A stretch of 64,000 nt of DNA from Myroides sp. WP-1 (GTDB taxonomy: Bacteria; Bacteroidota; Bacteroidia; Flavobacteriales; Flavobacteriaceae), in NCBI RefSeq assembly GCF_014145635.1, contig NZ_JACHTC010000001.1, forward strand, positions 1 through 64,000, read 5' to 3'. Shown in pieces: positions 42,450-51,992 of this stretch. Position numbers and translations under genes: made by a program. The notes beneath the pieces were generated by a model. The model was not told where the DNA came from, searched no databases, and was given only the letters and a program-made list of their open reading frames with translations. Each line of letters opens with the position of its first letter. The first letter of the stretch is position 1.

Positions 42450-44465
42450 ATGACAACTCAAAATAATAAAGCCCTTTTTCAAAAAGAGGCAGTAAAGAAA
42501 GCGATTAAAGAAGCTTTTGTCAAATTGGATCCCAGAACACTCTGTAAAAACCCCGTTATGTTTACGGTAGAAATAGGAACAGCCATTGTGCTTGGTGTGT
42601 GTATTTGGGTGTTAACTGGTGAAACAAACCAAGGGAGTTTTGGTTATAATTTTACGCTATTCGCTATCTTACTCCTTACGTTGTTATTTGCCAATTTTGC
42701 GGAAGCTATAGCTGAAGCAAGAGGAAAAGCACAAGCTGATAGTTTGCGTAAAACAAGAGAAGAAACTCCCGCAACCTTAGAAGACGGTCATATAATTTCT
42801 TCTTCTGAACTAAAGAAAGGAATGATCTTTTGTTGTGTTGCAGGTGATGTTATTCCTGCAGATGGTGAGATTGTCGAAGGATTGGCTACCATTGATGAAA
42901 GTGCTATTACAGGCGAAAGTGCACCTGTAATTCGAGAGGCTGGAGGAGACAAGAGTTCCGTAACGGGAGGTACAAAAGTCTTGTCCGATCGAATTCTAGT
43001 AAAAGTAACTGCTCAAGCAGGAGAAAGTTTCTTGGATAAGATGATCGCTTTAGTAGAAGGAGCCAACAGACAAAAATCGCCTAATGAAATAGCGTTAACT
43101 ATTTTACTAGCAGGATTTACTCTCGTGTTTACCTTGGTGGTTATTACCCTTAAACCCTTTGCTGACTTTGCCAATGTAACCATTACTATAGGGGCGTTAA
43201 TTTCGTTGTATGTATGTTTAATTCCCACTACAATTGGAGGGTTATTATCTGCTATTGGTATAGCGGGAATGGATCGTGCATTACGAGCTAATGTCATTAC
43301 CAAAAGTGGAAAGGCAGTTGAAACAGCGGGTGATATTGACGTATTGTTATTAGATAAAACAGGAACCATTACCATAGGTAACCGCAAGGCGACCAACTTC
43401 CATCCAGCGGAAGGCGTGGAACGAGCAATATTAATAAAAGCCGCAGTATTGAGTTCATTGAGTGACGACACACCAGAAGGAAAATCAATTATAGAACTCG
43501 CACAAGTAGATCCAAGCGATTTTGTTTTGAACAATCCTCATTTTATCTCTTTTACAGCCGAGACGAGAAGTTCTGGTATTGATTATGACGATATCCGCAT
43601 TAGAAAAGGCGCTGTTGATGCAATAAAAAACAAGTGTATACAAGCGGGACACATTTTCCCGCAAGGAGTAGATGACTGTGTTAGGCAAGTAGCTGAAAAT
43701 GGAGGTACCCCTTTGGTTGTGGCACAAAATGAGCAGGTGTTAGGAGTAATTGAATTGCAAGATATTATTAAACCTGGTATTCAAGAGCGCTTCGCTCGAT
43801 TGAGAAAAATGGGGATCAAAACGGTCATGGTTACTGGTGATAATCCCATGACTGCAAACTATATCGCAACAAAAGCAGGTGTGGATGATTTTATCGCTGA
43901 GGCAAAACCCGAAGATAAGATGAATTACATCAAACAAGAGCAAACACAAGGACGATTAGTCGCTATGATGGGAGATGGAACAAATGATGCACCAGCCTTA
44001 GCACAAGCTAATGTGGGAGTTGCGATGAATAGTGGTACACAAGCTGCCAAGGAAGCGGGGAATATGGTCGATTTAGATAATGATCCAACGAAGTTGATTG
44101 AAGTTGTCGAAATAGGAAAGCAGCTGTTGATGACTAGAGGAACGTTAACCACTTTTAGCATTGCCAATGATGTCGCTAAATACTTTGCTATTATTCCCGC
44201 TTTGTTTATTACATCGATTCCCGCCTTACAAGGGTTGAATGTGATGCACTTGCACAGCCCTCAAAGTGCTATTCTATCGGCTGTAATTTTCAATGCTATT
44301 ATTATTCCTTTTCTAATTCCATTAGCGCTGAAAGGTGTAGCTTATAAACCGATTGGAGCCAGTGCGCTATTGCGTCGAAATTTATTGATCTACGGATTAG
44401 GAGGGGTTATTGTTCCTTTTATTGGAATTAAACTAATTGACCTTTTTGTTTCATTTTTTATTTAG
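42450..44465 (+). CDS. kdpB: Potassium-transporting P-type ATPase subunit KdpB
   Basis: 671-aa catalytic subunit. The phosphorylation motif is DKTGTIT (Asp302), the actuator loop ITGESAPV (TGES), and the hinge [10 protein letters not shown] and [12 protein letters not shown]. Seven TM helices are apparent. It hydrolyses ATP to drive K+ import through KdpA. The start is 2 bp after the kdpA stop, and kdpC begins 7 bp after its own stop, so this is one polycistronic unit. Confidence 0.97.
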   Translation: MTTQNNKALFQKEAVKKAIKEAFVKLDPRTLCKNPVMFTVEIGTAIVLGVCIWVLTGETNQGSFGYNFTLFAILLLTLLFANFAEAIAEARGKAQADSLRKTREETPATLEDGHIISSSELKKGMIFCCVAGDVIPADGEIVEGLATIDESAITGESAPVIREAGGDKSSVTGGTKVLSDRILVKVTAQAGESFLDKMIALVEGANRQKSPNEIALTILLAGFTLVFTLVVITLKPFADFANVTITIGALISLYVCLIPTTIGGLLSAIGIAGMDRALRANVITKSGKAVETAGDIDVLLLDKTGTITIGNRKATNFHPAEGVERAILIKAAVLSSLSDDTPEGKSIIELAQVDPSDFVLNNPHFISFTAETRSSGIDYDDIRIRKGAVDAIKNKCIQAGHIFPQGVDDCVRQVAENGGTPLVVAQNEQVLGVIELQDIIKPGIQERFARLRKMGIKTVMVTGDNPMTANYIATKAGVDDFIAEAKPEDKMNYIKQEQTQGRLVAMMGDGTNDAPALAQANVGVAMNSGTQAAKEAGNMVDLDNDPTKLIEVVEIGKQLLMTRGTLTTFSIANDVAKYFAIIPALFITSIPALQGLNVMHLHSPQSAILSAVIFNAIIIPFLIPLALKGVAYKPIGASALLRRNLLIYGLGGVIVPFIGIKLIDLFVSFFI

Positions 44466-44472
44466 TAAGTCT

Positions 44473-45033
44473 ATGAAAAACAACTTATTACCTTCGATCA
44501 TATTAACTACAGCTTTAGCTGTCTTGCTAGGGGGGATTTATCCATTATTGTTATGGGGAATTGCTCAAATGGCTCCTCATTCAGGTAAGGGTTTTACAGT
44601 TGAAAGTACACATGGAAAACAGTATGTCAATGTAGGGCAAGCTTTTATTTCTGATGGCTATTTTTGGTCTCGCCCTTCTGCTGTAGATTATAATGCTGCT
44701 GGTTCTGGTGCTAGTAATAAAGCGGCAACGAACACCGCGTATTTAGCACAAGTGCAACAGCGCATTGACGACTTTCTCACTAAAAATCCCACGGTAGATA
44801 AGCGTGAGATTCCCGTAGATTTAGTAACAGCTAGTGGAAGTGGTTTAGATCCTAACATATCCGTACAAGCTGCTTATGTACAAATAGCTCGTATTGCCCA
44901 GAAAAGAGGTATTGCGGTAGATCGCCTAGAGCAATTGGTCGCTGAACATATTCAGCAGCCCTTGTTTGGGGTATTAGGACCTCAGAAAATAAATGTAGTA
45001 GAATTGAACCTTGCTTTAGATGCTTTACCCTAG
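44473..45033 (+). CDS. kdpC: Potassium-transporting ATPase subunit KdpC
   Basis: 186-aa chaperone-like subunit with one N-terminal TM helix (LPSIILTTALAVLLGGIYPL) and a periplasmic domain carrying SDGYFWSRPSAVDYNAAGSG (family signature) and SGSGLDPNISVQAA. It completes the KdpFABC complex. The ATG at 44473 is used; a longer frame from 44437 lies inside kdpB. The porin gene starts 1 bp after its stop. Confidence 0.95.
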   Translation: MKNNLLPSIILTTALAVLLGGIYPLLLWGIAQMAPHSGKGFTVESTHGKQYVNVGQAFISDGYFWSRPSAVDYNAAGSGASNKAATNTAYLAQVQQRIDDFLTKNPTVDKREIPVDLVTASGSGLDPNISVQAAYVQIARIAQKRGIAVDRLEQLVAEHIQQPLFGVLGPQKINVVELNLALDALP

Positions 45034-45034
45034 T

Positions 45035-46126
45035 ATGAGAGAGAGACTTTCTTTCGTGGGTGCACTCATGTGTTGTGTACTCTCGTCTTCGACAACGCAA
45101 GCGCAAGTGGCCAAATGGACAGATGACGTAAAGGTGACCGCTTATGGAGAAGTGTATTACTTGTATGATTTTAATCAACCTCAATCAGGCCAGGTTGCCC
45201 CTTTCTTGTACTCTTTTAATCGCCATAATGAAGTGAATTTAAATTTTGGAATGGTCAAATTGAACTATGAGCAAGAACGCGTACGAGCCAACTTTGCTTT
45301 GATGGCAGGAACGTATGTACAATCAAATCTCAGCGCCGAATCGGATGGATTGAAAAATGTATATGAAGCTAATATTGGAGTTAAACTGTCTGGTGAACAT
45401 GAACTTTGGTTAGATGCGGGAATCATGCCTTCTCATATTGGGTTTGAAAGTAATATCGGAGCAGATATCATGACTTTGACGCGAAGTATGATGGCGGAAA
45501 ACTCACCGTATTTCTCTTCAGAGGTCAAACTGTCTTATGCAACACCCAATCAAAAGTGGTTCCTTGCCTTGCACGTGATGAATGGATGGCAACGCATACA
45601 ACGTCAGGAGGGAAACTCTTCTTTGGCGATAGGCCATCAAGTGGTTTATACACCCCAGAAAGCGTGGGCGTTTACCAGTAGTTCGTTTATTGGAAGTGAT
45701 AGTCCAGATGACGTGCGAAAAATGCGTTATTTTCACCATGCTAATCTTGCATATCAGTTGAATGAAAAAGTAAAAGCAGTAGTGGGATTTGACTTAGGGG
45801 TGCAACAAAAGGAAAAAAATAAAAACGCTTATAGCAATTGGTATGCACCTTTGGTTATGGCACAATATAAGCTGAGCGATGCGTGGAGTGTAACTGCTAG
45901 AATGGAGTACTATTGTGATCCGGATGGAGTAATTATCGACACAGATACGCCAAATGGGTTTCAAACATGGGGCTACTCTTTCAATGTCGATTACCAGATC
46001 GTTCCTGGGGTTTTATGGAGAATGGAAGCGCGATCTTTTACTAGTAAAGACGATGTGTTTACAAGAAATGATCAAGCGGTATCGGGACAAACTATGCTGA
46101 GTAGCAGTATTTCAATTCACTTGTAA
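45035..46126 (+). CDS. Outer membrane porin of the kdp operon
   Basis: About 363-aa exported beta-barrel protein of the BBP2-like porin type. The signal peptide MRERLSFVGALMCCVL is followed by a cut near TTQAQ; strand pairs such as VTAYGEVYYLYDF and NLNFGMVKLNYEQERVRANF fill the chain, and it ends SSSISIHL. In Bacteroidota a barrel of this sort often lies between kdpC and kdpD. It probably lets K+ or its counter-ions cross the outer membrane. The KdpD half-gene begins at the very next base. Confidence 0.85.
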   Translation: MRERLSFVGALMCCVLSSSTTQAQVAKWTDDVKVTAYGEVYYLYDFNQPQSGQVAPFLYSFNRHNEVNLNFGMVKLNYEQERVRANFALMAGTYVQSNLSAESDGLKNVYEANIGVKLSGEHELWLDAGIMPSHIGFESNIGADIMTLTRSMMAENSPYFSSEVKLSYATPNQKWFLALHVMNGWQRIQRQEGNSSLAIGHQVVYTPQKAWAFTSSSFIGSDSPDDVRKMRYFHHANLAYQLNEKVKAVVGFDLGVQQKEKNKNAYSNWYAPLVMAQYKLSDAWSVTARMEYYCDPDGVIIDTDTPNGFQTWGYSFNVDYQIVPGVLWRMEARSFTSKDDVFTRNDQAVSGQTMLSSSISIHL

Positions 46127-47257
46127 ATGGAAAGAGAAACTAAACAAAGCGCAGAAGATTTTTTAGCGCTGATTCGCCGTTCCAAACGCGGGAAGTTTAA
46201 AGTATACATCGGTATGAGCGCTGGGGTAGGGAAAACCTATCGCATGTTGTTGGAAGCGCGTGATTTGATGCATAACGGGATCGATGTTAAACTTGGTTAT
46301 ATAGAAACACACAACCGAAAAGAAACGCACGCCCTGCTTGAAGGGTTGCCGATTATACCCAGAAAGGAAGTGTTCTACAAGGGAAAAAAAGTAGAAGAAT
46401 TAGATTTAGAAGCAATTTTACAAGATCGTCCAGAGGTTGTGATTATTGATGAACTAGCACATTCCAATATAGCAGGAAGTAAGAATGCTAAACGTTGGCA
46501 AGATGTCATGGAAATACTAGAAGCAGGGATTAATGTGATCTCTGCTTTAAACATTCAACATATTGAAAGTTTGCACAAATCTGTACAAGATATTACTTCA
46601 ATCGATGTGACGGAACGCGTGCCCGATAAGGTAATTCAAGAAGCAGATGAGGTCGTTAATATCGATTTAACTGCAGATGATTTAATCGAACGGCTAAGAG
46701 GGGGTAAGATTTATCCACCAGATAAAGTGCCAATGGCTTTGCAGCATTTTTTTACAACTTCTAATATTTTGCAGCTAAGAGAATTAGCCTTGAAAGAAGT
46801 TGCTTCTCATGTTGAAAATAAAGTAGCCACTGAGGTGCGAATGTCCGTTTCTGTCAAACCGAATCGCTTCATGGCTTGTATCAGCACGAATGATAAGAAT
46901 GCAAAAAATGTTATTCGGAAAACGGCGCGTTTGGCTAGTTACCTCAATTCAAAATGGTATGTATTGTACGTGCAAGTACCGAAAGAACATCCCAATAAAA
47001 TTGCGTTGGACAAACAACGACATTTGATTAATAATTTTAAATTAGCTACAGAATTAGGAGCGGAAATAATTAAGGTTGAGCATGCTAATATTGCTAAAGC
47101 AATTCTCACACAGGTCGAACAGCGACAAATTACGACCATTTGCGTGGGTAAACCTCGTTTGCGATTGTATCAGATTATCATAGCCACTAATGTATTCAAT
47201 CAATTGCTGAAGAAACTAACTTCATTGCCCATTGATCTTATAATTTTTTCAAAATGA
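46127..47257 (+). CDS. kdpD: KdpD N-terminal sensor half (KdpD + USP domains), separate gene
   Basis: 376-aa cytoplasmic protein equal to the first half of E. coli KdpD. The KdpD domain has Walker A GMSAGVGKT (29-37) and Walker B VVIIDELAHSN; a USP (universal stress protein-like) domain covers about 250-376. The four-TM region and the kinase are absent; the kinase is the next gene, overlapping by 4 bp. Split KdpD is common in Bacteroidota. It senses cytoplasmic K+ or c-di-AMP in other phyla; here the ligand is unproven. Confidence 0.92.
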   Translation: MERETKQSAEDFLALIRRSKRGKFKVYIGMSAGVGKTYRMLLEARDLMHNGIDVKLGYIETHNRKETHALLEGLPIIPRKEVFYKGKKVEELDLEAILQDRPEVVIIDELAHSNIAGSKNAKRWQDVMEILEAGINVISALNIQHIESLHKSVQDITSIDVTERVPDKVIQEADEVVNIDLTADDLIERLRGGKIYPPDKVPMALQHFFTTSNILQLRELALKEVASHVENKVATEVRMSVSVKPNRFMACISTNDKNAKNVIRKTARLASYLNSKWYVLYVQVPKEHPNKIALDKQRHLINNFKLATELGAEIIKVEHANIAKAILTQVEQRQITTICVGKPRLRLYQIIIATNVFNQLLKKLTSLPIDLIIFSK

Positions 47258-48981
47258 GAATTAAAACAAAACTGACTTTAGGCTTAGGCTTGTTGTTTAC
47301 ACTGATCGTCTTTTTGGGAGGCATCGGCGCGGTGTATATTCACTTTTTAAAACTAGATACCCGCAATATTCTACATGACAACTACAATTCACTTTTGTAT
47401 GCTAAAAGTATGTTACGGGCTTTAGATCGACCTGGAGATAGTCGTTTGGCTCAGTTTGAAGAACAATTGAGAAATCAAGAGGGCAATGCAACAGAAGTAG
47501 GAGAAAAAGAAATGAACGCAACGTTGCGTGGATACTTTGAATCTTACAAGAAAAATGGACAACAAGCTGCTGACTTGTTGCCAATCCGAGAATGGTTGAT
47601 AGAGGTGATGGAAATGAATATGCAGGCGATTGAATTCAAAAGTGAATTAGCAAATAAAACGGCTGTTCAGGCAACCATTTGGATTGCTATTGCTGGACTT
47701 GCGTGTTTTGCCATTGCTTTGGGATTACTGATTAATCTACCTTCTAATATCGCCGATCCTATCCAAAAATTGACAGCGAGTATCAAGCAAATTGCCAGTA
47801 GTAATTACAAAGAACGCGTTTTCTTAGATAAACACGATGAGTTCGGAGAGCTCGCACAGTCTTTTAATACTATGGCGCAAAAGTTAGAAGAATACAACAG
47901 TAGCCATTTAGCTAAACTCATGCGTCAAAAAAAGAGAATAGAAGCCCTGATTAATAGCATGTCCGATGTAGTAATTGGACTAGATGAAAATATGCAAGTG
48001 ATCTTTGTCAATGAAGAAGCTTGCAAAGTATTGGGATTGCCTGAAGAAGAAATGGTAGGAAAAAGCAGCAAAGACATTGCAATTTACAATGACTTAATGC
48101 GGATGTTGTTAAAGGAAATTACGTTGACACAAGGTGAGAAGGAACCTTTTAAGATTATCCACAACAACAAGGAAAATTACTTTGATCAACAGTTTTTACA
48201 CATTGAAATCACTCCAACCGGTGAAGCGAACAAAGAATTGGTAGGACACGTGATTATTTTGAAAAATATTACGGAGTTTAAAGAATTGGATGCGGCAAAA
48301 ACGCGCTTTATCGCGACGGTATCTCATGAGTTTAAGACGCCTATATCAGCGATGAAAATGAGTTTACAACTGTTGCAAAATGATCGCATTGGTACATTGA
48401 ATGAAGAGCAACACATCTTGCTTGATAGTATTCAAGATGATGTAGGGCGCTTGTTGAAAATTACCTCTGAATTACTTAATCTGACTCAGATTGAAAGTGG
48501 TAAAATTACGATGAATGTAAAACCTTGTGACGCCCAACAAATTGTACAATATGCTGTAGAGGCAAACCACATCCAAGCGGAGCAAAAAAATATTCGATTG
48601 GTTGTGAAATGGCCTGAAACGATGCAAGAAGTTAAAGTAGATCTAGAGAAAACAACTTGGGTATTGACCAATTTATTGGCGAACGCCATTAATTACTCTC
48701 ATGAATCATCTGTAGTTGAGGTAGCTGTTACTCAAAATGAGCATCAAACGAGCATTAAAGTAAAAGATGAAGGTATTGGAATTCCACCAGAGTATCTAAA
48801 CCGCGTATTTGATCGCTACTTTAGAGTGCCAGGAACACATCGCGAAGGTACAGGACTTGGGCTTTCAATCAGCAAAGAATTTATTGAAGCTCAGCAAGGA
48901 ACAATATCGGTAGAGAGTGAATATGGAGTAGGTAGTGTCTTTGCCTTAACTGTACAAACGGTAAGCACTTCTAAAGGATAA
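47254..48981 (+). CDS. Sensor histidine kinase of the kdp operon (HAMP-PAS-HisKA)
   Basis: 575-aa membrane kinase: TM1 about 5-30, TM2 about 140-162, HAMP (IADPIQKLTASIKQIASSN), PAS (VVIGLDENMQVIFVNEEACK, about 240-350), HisKA with FIATVSHEFKTPISAMKM (His358) and HATPase_c with GTGLGLSISKEF. It probably works with the separate KdpD sensor half and phosphorylates a regulator, for which there is no candidate beside it. The 4-bp overlap with the sensor half shows coupling. Confidence 0.9.
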   Translation: MRIKTKLTLGLGLLFTLIVFLGGIGAVYIHFLKLDTRNILHDNYNSLLYAKSMLRALDRPGDSRLAQFEEQLRNQEGNATEVGEKEMNATLRGYFESYKKNGQQAADLLPIREWLIEVMEMNMQAIEFKSELANKTAVQATIWIAIAGLACFAIALGLLINLPSNIADPIQKLTASIKQIASSNYKERVFLDKHDEFGELAQSFNTMAQKLEEYNSSHLAKLMRQKKRIEALINSMSDVVIGLDENMQVIFVNEEACKVLGLPEEEMVGKSSKDIAIYNDLMRMLLKEITLTQGEKEPFKIIHNNKENYFDQQFLHIEITPTGEANKELVGHVIILKNITEFKELDAAKTRFIATVSHEFKTPISAMKMSLQLLQNDRIGTLNEEQHILLDSIQDDVGRLLKITSELLNLTQIESGKITMNVKPCDAQQIVQYAVEANHIQAEQKNIRLVVKWPETMQEVKVDLEKTTWVLTNLLANAINYSHESSVVEVAVTQNEHQTSIKVKDEGIGIPPEYLNRVFDRYFRVPGTHREGTGLGLSISKEFIEAQQGTISVESEYGVGSVFALTVQTVSTSKG

Positions 48982-49076
48982 GAGAGTTGCAGATAAATCG
49001 CTTCGCTTTATTAAAAAGGAAACAACACTTAGAAAAACCAGTTAAATAGTCTAATTTTGCAGGAAAGATCAAGAGA

Positions 49077-49985
49077 ATGAAAGACGCTAAGCAGACACAA
49101 AAGAGGTTACACGAACGAAATAAACACCAAAATTTGTATAATTTTGATCAACTGAAGTTGGTTGTTCCTGAGCTAGAAGCTTTTATTCAAAAAAATCCAT
49201 CAGGTATGGATACTATTGATTTTGCTCTTCCAGAAGCTGTTGTTTTGCTAAACAAAGCGATCTTAATGAAGGATTACAAAATGACGTTTTGGGAGATGCC
49301 CAAGACTAATTTATGTCCTCCTATCCCTGGACGCGCTGATTATATTCATTATATCGCTGATCTATTGGCTGAAGGTAACGGCGGAAAAATACCAACAGGA
49401 AAAGGTGTAAAGGTCTTGGACTTGGGTATTGGAGCCAATGTTATTTATCCCATTATAGGGGTAGCCGAATATGGATGGGAATTCGTGGGGTCAGAAGTAG
49501 ATGTCGTATCCTTAAAAACGGCGAAACACATTGTTGACAATAATCCTCATTTAAAAAATGCAGTGACTATTCGATCACAACCAAATAAGCGAAATATCTT
49601 AAAAAACATCATAGGTGAAAAAGAGTACTTTGATGTTGTAATTTGCAATCCTCCATTCTTTTCTTCTCGAGAAGAAGTACTCGCTAAAACAACGCAAAAA
49701 CTGAAAAATCTTGGAAAAGAGGTAGTAGGTAAACCCGTACAGAACTTTAGTGGACAAAATAATGAATTGTGGTGTATAGGAGGAGAAAAAGCGTTTATTA
49801 CCAACTATATTTACGAAAGTAAACACTTCAAAAGACAAGCAGTTTGGTTTACAACACTTGTTTCAAATAAAAACAACTTGAAACCTCTACAAGCTTTACT
49901 CAAAAGATCTGAGGCAGCTGAGGTACGCATCATTCAGATGGAGCAGGGAAATAAAATTAGCCGAATTCTTGCTTGGAGATTTTAG
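49077..49985 (+). CDS. rlmF: 23S rRNA (adenine1618-N6)-methyltransferase
   Basis: 302-aa RlmF-family N6-adenine methyltransferase. The N-terminal HERNKHQNLYNFDQL, the SAM-site VLDLGIGANVIYPIIG and the catalytic VVICNPPFFSSREE (NPPF) are diagnostic. It methylates A1618 of 23S rRNA. A -7 box TAATTTTG lies at 49052-49059. It is a housekeeping gene standing alone between the kdp operon and the repeat-rich region. Confidence 0.92.
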   Translation: MKDAKQTQKRLHERNKHQNLYNFDQLKLVVPELEAFIQKNPSGMDTIDFALPEAVVLLNKAILMKDYKMTFWEMPKTNLCPPIPGRADYIHYIADLLAEGNGGKIPTGKGVKVLDLGIGANVIYPIIGVAEYGWEFVGSEVDVVSLKTAKHIVDNNPHLKNAVTIRSQPNKRNILKNIIGEKEYFDVVICNPPFFSSREEVLAKTTQKLKNLGKEVVGKPVQNFSGQNNELWCIGGEKAFITNYIYESKHFKRQAVWFTTLVSNKNNLKPLQALLKRSEAAEVRIIQMEQGNKISRILAWRF

Positions 49986-50010
49986 GGGGGATTGGTGTTT
50001 GTTGAGGTGA

Positions 50011-50071
50011 TAAAATCGGAACGCAGTGTAGATTCATCGAACACTAAAACCAATATAAACTTGGTGAGATA
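50011..50071 (+). repeat. Dispersed repeat locus 3: one 17-mer plus one 41-mer
   Basis: A single 17-bp unit (AAAATCGGAACGCAGT, 50011-50027) and one 41-bp unit (50031-50071) in the orientation of locus 1. This shows that the repeats move or spread as a set. Confidence 0.8.
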
Positions 50072-50275
50072 GATGGTGAGATGATGAGGCGATGAGATGA
50101 TGAGGCGATGAGATGATGAGGCGATGAGATGATGAGGCGATGAGATGGTGAGGCGATGAGATGGTGAGGCGATGAGATGGTGAGGCGATGAGATGGTGAG
50201 GCGATAAGATGATGAGATGATGAGGCTATGAGATGATGAGATGATGAGGCTATGAGATGATGAGGCGATGAGATT
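50072..50275. repeat. Tandem array of 16-bp GATGAGGCGATGAGAT units
   Basis: About 12 imperfect copies of a 16-bp unit, with variants GATGGTGAG, GATAAGATG and GAGGCTATG. It begins directly at the end of the 41-bp repeat. Both strands read as low-complexity Ser/His/Ile or similar; no gene is supported. Confidence 0.85.
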
Positions 50276-50290
50276 GTTATTTGTTGAGAC

Positions 50291-50366
50291 GATGAGTCTC
50301 GATACAATTTCCAAAACCATTTCTTTAACTAAAATTTCCACAACTCCCAACCAACGACTAACAACG
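50291..50366 (+). repeat. 76-bp direct repeat, copy A
   Basis: Runs from GATGAGTCTCGATACAAT to the GACTAACAAC end. A near-identical copy lies at 50517-50592, about 226 bp downstream. The stretch between contains another GAGGCGATGAG word. Confidence 0.75.
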
Positions 50367-50516
50367 ACCAGAAAACGCTAAATCTACCGATCACTGATAA
50401 CTCTTGTAATACAAGAAGGGAATAGTGGGATTCATCTTTAGTTTGCCTCTGAGGTGCCTTAATAATGCGTCTATAAAAAAAGATTGGTGTTTGGTGAGGC
50501 GATGAGATGATGAGGC

Positions 50517-50592
50517 GATGAGTCTTGACACAATTTCCAAAACCATTTTTTTAACTAGAATTTCCACAACTCCCGACCAACGACTAACAACA
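50517..50592 (+). repeat. 76-bp direct repeat, copy B
   Basis: Second copy of 50291-50366, with a few substitutions. The remaining gap to 50694 has no gene. Confidence 0.75.
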
Positions 50593-50718
50593 AACAAACC
50601 TCACAAAGACAAGAATAAAGCAGTCGTCTAATTACAAATAAATGTTAAATAAGCATATTGTTGATTAGACATCGATGATTAATCATTAATTTAGATGAAT
50701 AACCAAAAACTAAAAGAG

Positions 50719-51465
50719 ATGAAGCGATTTGAAAACAAAGTGGCCTTTATTACAGGAGGAAATTCGGGAATAGGAAAAGCAGTAGCAGTTTTAATGGCGA
50801 GAGAAGGAGCGAAGATTGTCATTGCCGATTTGAAGGAAAATAAGGATACTCTAAATGAAGTAGCGAAAGAAGGGACAGAAGTTCGTTTTGTATCTTGTAA
50901 TGTTTCAAAAGCAGAAGAAGTACAACAAGCTATTCAAACGACGGTTGATATTTTCGGAAGATTGGATGTTGCTGTTAATAATGCGGGTGTAGTAGATAGT
51001 GGTTTGCTACATGAGAAATCGATAGAGGAGTGGCAACGCGTGTTAGATATTAATTTGAGTGGTGTTTTTTACGGAATGAAGTATCAGATTGCACAAATGC
51101 GTAAACAAGCTACAGGTGGAGCAATTGTCAATGTAGGATCAATCATGAGCCAAGTGGCTGAATTCGGTATTGCATCTTATGCTTCTTCGAAACACGGATT
51201 GGTAGGATTAACGAAAGTAGCTGCGTTGGAAAATGCAGTAGACCACATTCGCGTGAATACTATTGGTCCGGGGTATATCGAAACACCTTTACTCATGGAC
51301 AATGCCGCACAAGATTCACGAGCGTATATGGAATCCAAACACGCCATGAAAAGATTGGGAAGACCTGAGGAAATTGCGAAAGCGATCTTATTTATGGCTT
51401 CAGATGATGCAAGTTTCTGTACTGGTACTTATTTACCTGTTGATGGGGGCTATTTGATTCAATAG
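50719..51465 (+). CDS. SDR-family oxidoreductase
   Basis: About 248-aa classical short-chain dehydrogenase. The cofactor motif is FITGGNSGIGKAV, the NNAG motif is VAVNNAGVV, and the catalytic Ser-Tyr-Lys is in NVGSIMSQVAEFGIASYASSKHG (first part; YxxxK). The C-terminus SFCTGTYLPVDGGY is typical. The start at 50719 (MKRFENKVAF) is favoured; an alternative ATG at 50695 adds eight residues. The MarR-type gene follows 18 bp later and probably controls it. Substrate unknown. Confidence 0.88.
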   Translation: MKRFENKVAFITGGNSGIGKAVAVLMAREGAKIVIADLKENKDTLNEVAKEGTEVRFVSCNVSKAEEVQQAIQTTVDIFGRLDVAVNNAGVVDSGLLHEKSIEEWQRVLDINLSGVFYGMKYQIAQMRKQATGGAIVNVGSIMSQVAEFGIASYASSKHGLVGLTKVAALENAVDHIRVNTIGPGYIETPLLMDNAAQDSRAYMESKHAMKRLGRPEEIAKAILFMASDDASFCTGTYLPVDGGYLIQ

Positions 51466-51483
51466 TTTTTTTAACTTGCGGGT

Positions 51484-51921
51484 ATGAAAAACAACAAGGC
51501 TCAAGAATTACCACTTCCCCGTAGATTGGGGATTGCTATGGTAGAATCCTATAATAAGGCTTACGAGTTATCTCAGCGATTTTTTGCACTTTACGATCTT
51601 ACTTCTCAGCAATACAATGTATTGTCGATTCTACATGACGCTGGCGAACCTTTGTCTACCTCTGATATTTTACAGCAGATGATAGAGAAGAATGCAGGCG
51701 TGTCTAGATTGGTTGATCGATTGATTAATAAAGGGTTGGTAGAGAAAAGGAGCAATGCAAAAGACAAGCGATTGATCGATGTTGTACTAACACCAAAAGG
51801 AGAATTCCTCTATCAAGAGGTAACCCAAAATTTGGCAGGTGTAGATGTCGCTTATAGTGATTTAACAGAGGAAGAGAGTGAAACGTTGATTCGACTACTC
51901 CGCAAGATAAAAGAAGTGTAA
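51484..51921 (+). CDS. MarR-family transcriptional regulator
   Basis: 145-aa winged-helix regulator. The DNA-binding segment LSTSDILQQMIEKNAGVSRLVDRLINKGLV and the wing KDKRLIDVVLTPKG are typical of MarR (motifs quoted in part). It is co-directional with the SDR gene, so autoregulation and control of that enzyme are plausible. The ligand is unknown. A perfect terminator follows. Confidence 0.88.
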   Translation: MKNNKAQELPLPRRLGIAMVESYNKAYELSQRFFALYDLTSQQYNVLSILHDAGEPLSTSDILQQMIEKNAGVSRLVDRLINKGLVEKRSNAKDKRLIDVVLTPKGEFLYQEVTQNLAGVDVAYSDLTEEESETLIRLLRKIKEV

Positions 51922-51929
51922 ACAAAAGG

Positions 51930-51964
51930 AAAACCCGTAAATTCATTGAGTTTACGGGTTTTTA
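51930..51964 (+). terminator. Terminator of the SDR-MarR operon
   Basis: AAAACCCGTAAA (51930-51941) pairs with TTTACGGGTTTT (51951-51962), followed by T residues. Confidence 0.85.
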
Positions 51965-51992
51965 TTAAGGGGTAGTTTAGAATTAGTTGTTC

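Noticed and set aside
43013..43534. 173-aa antisense frame in kdpB
   Set aside because: Shadow of a highly conserved P-type ATPase; no own features.
49982..50350. Minus-strand reading frames of up to 122 aa over the repeat array
   Set aside because: The translation is only Ser/His/Ile/Pro low complexity from the 16-bp tandem repeat, in two frames at once; no family, signal or start context.
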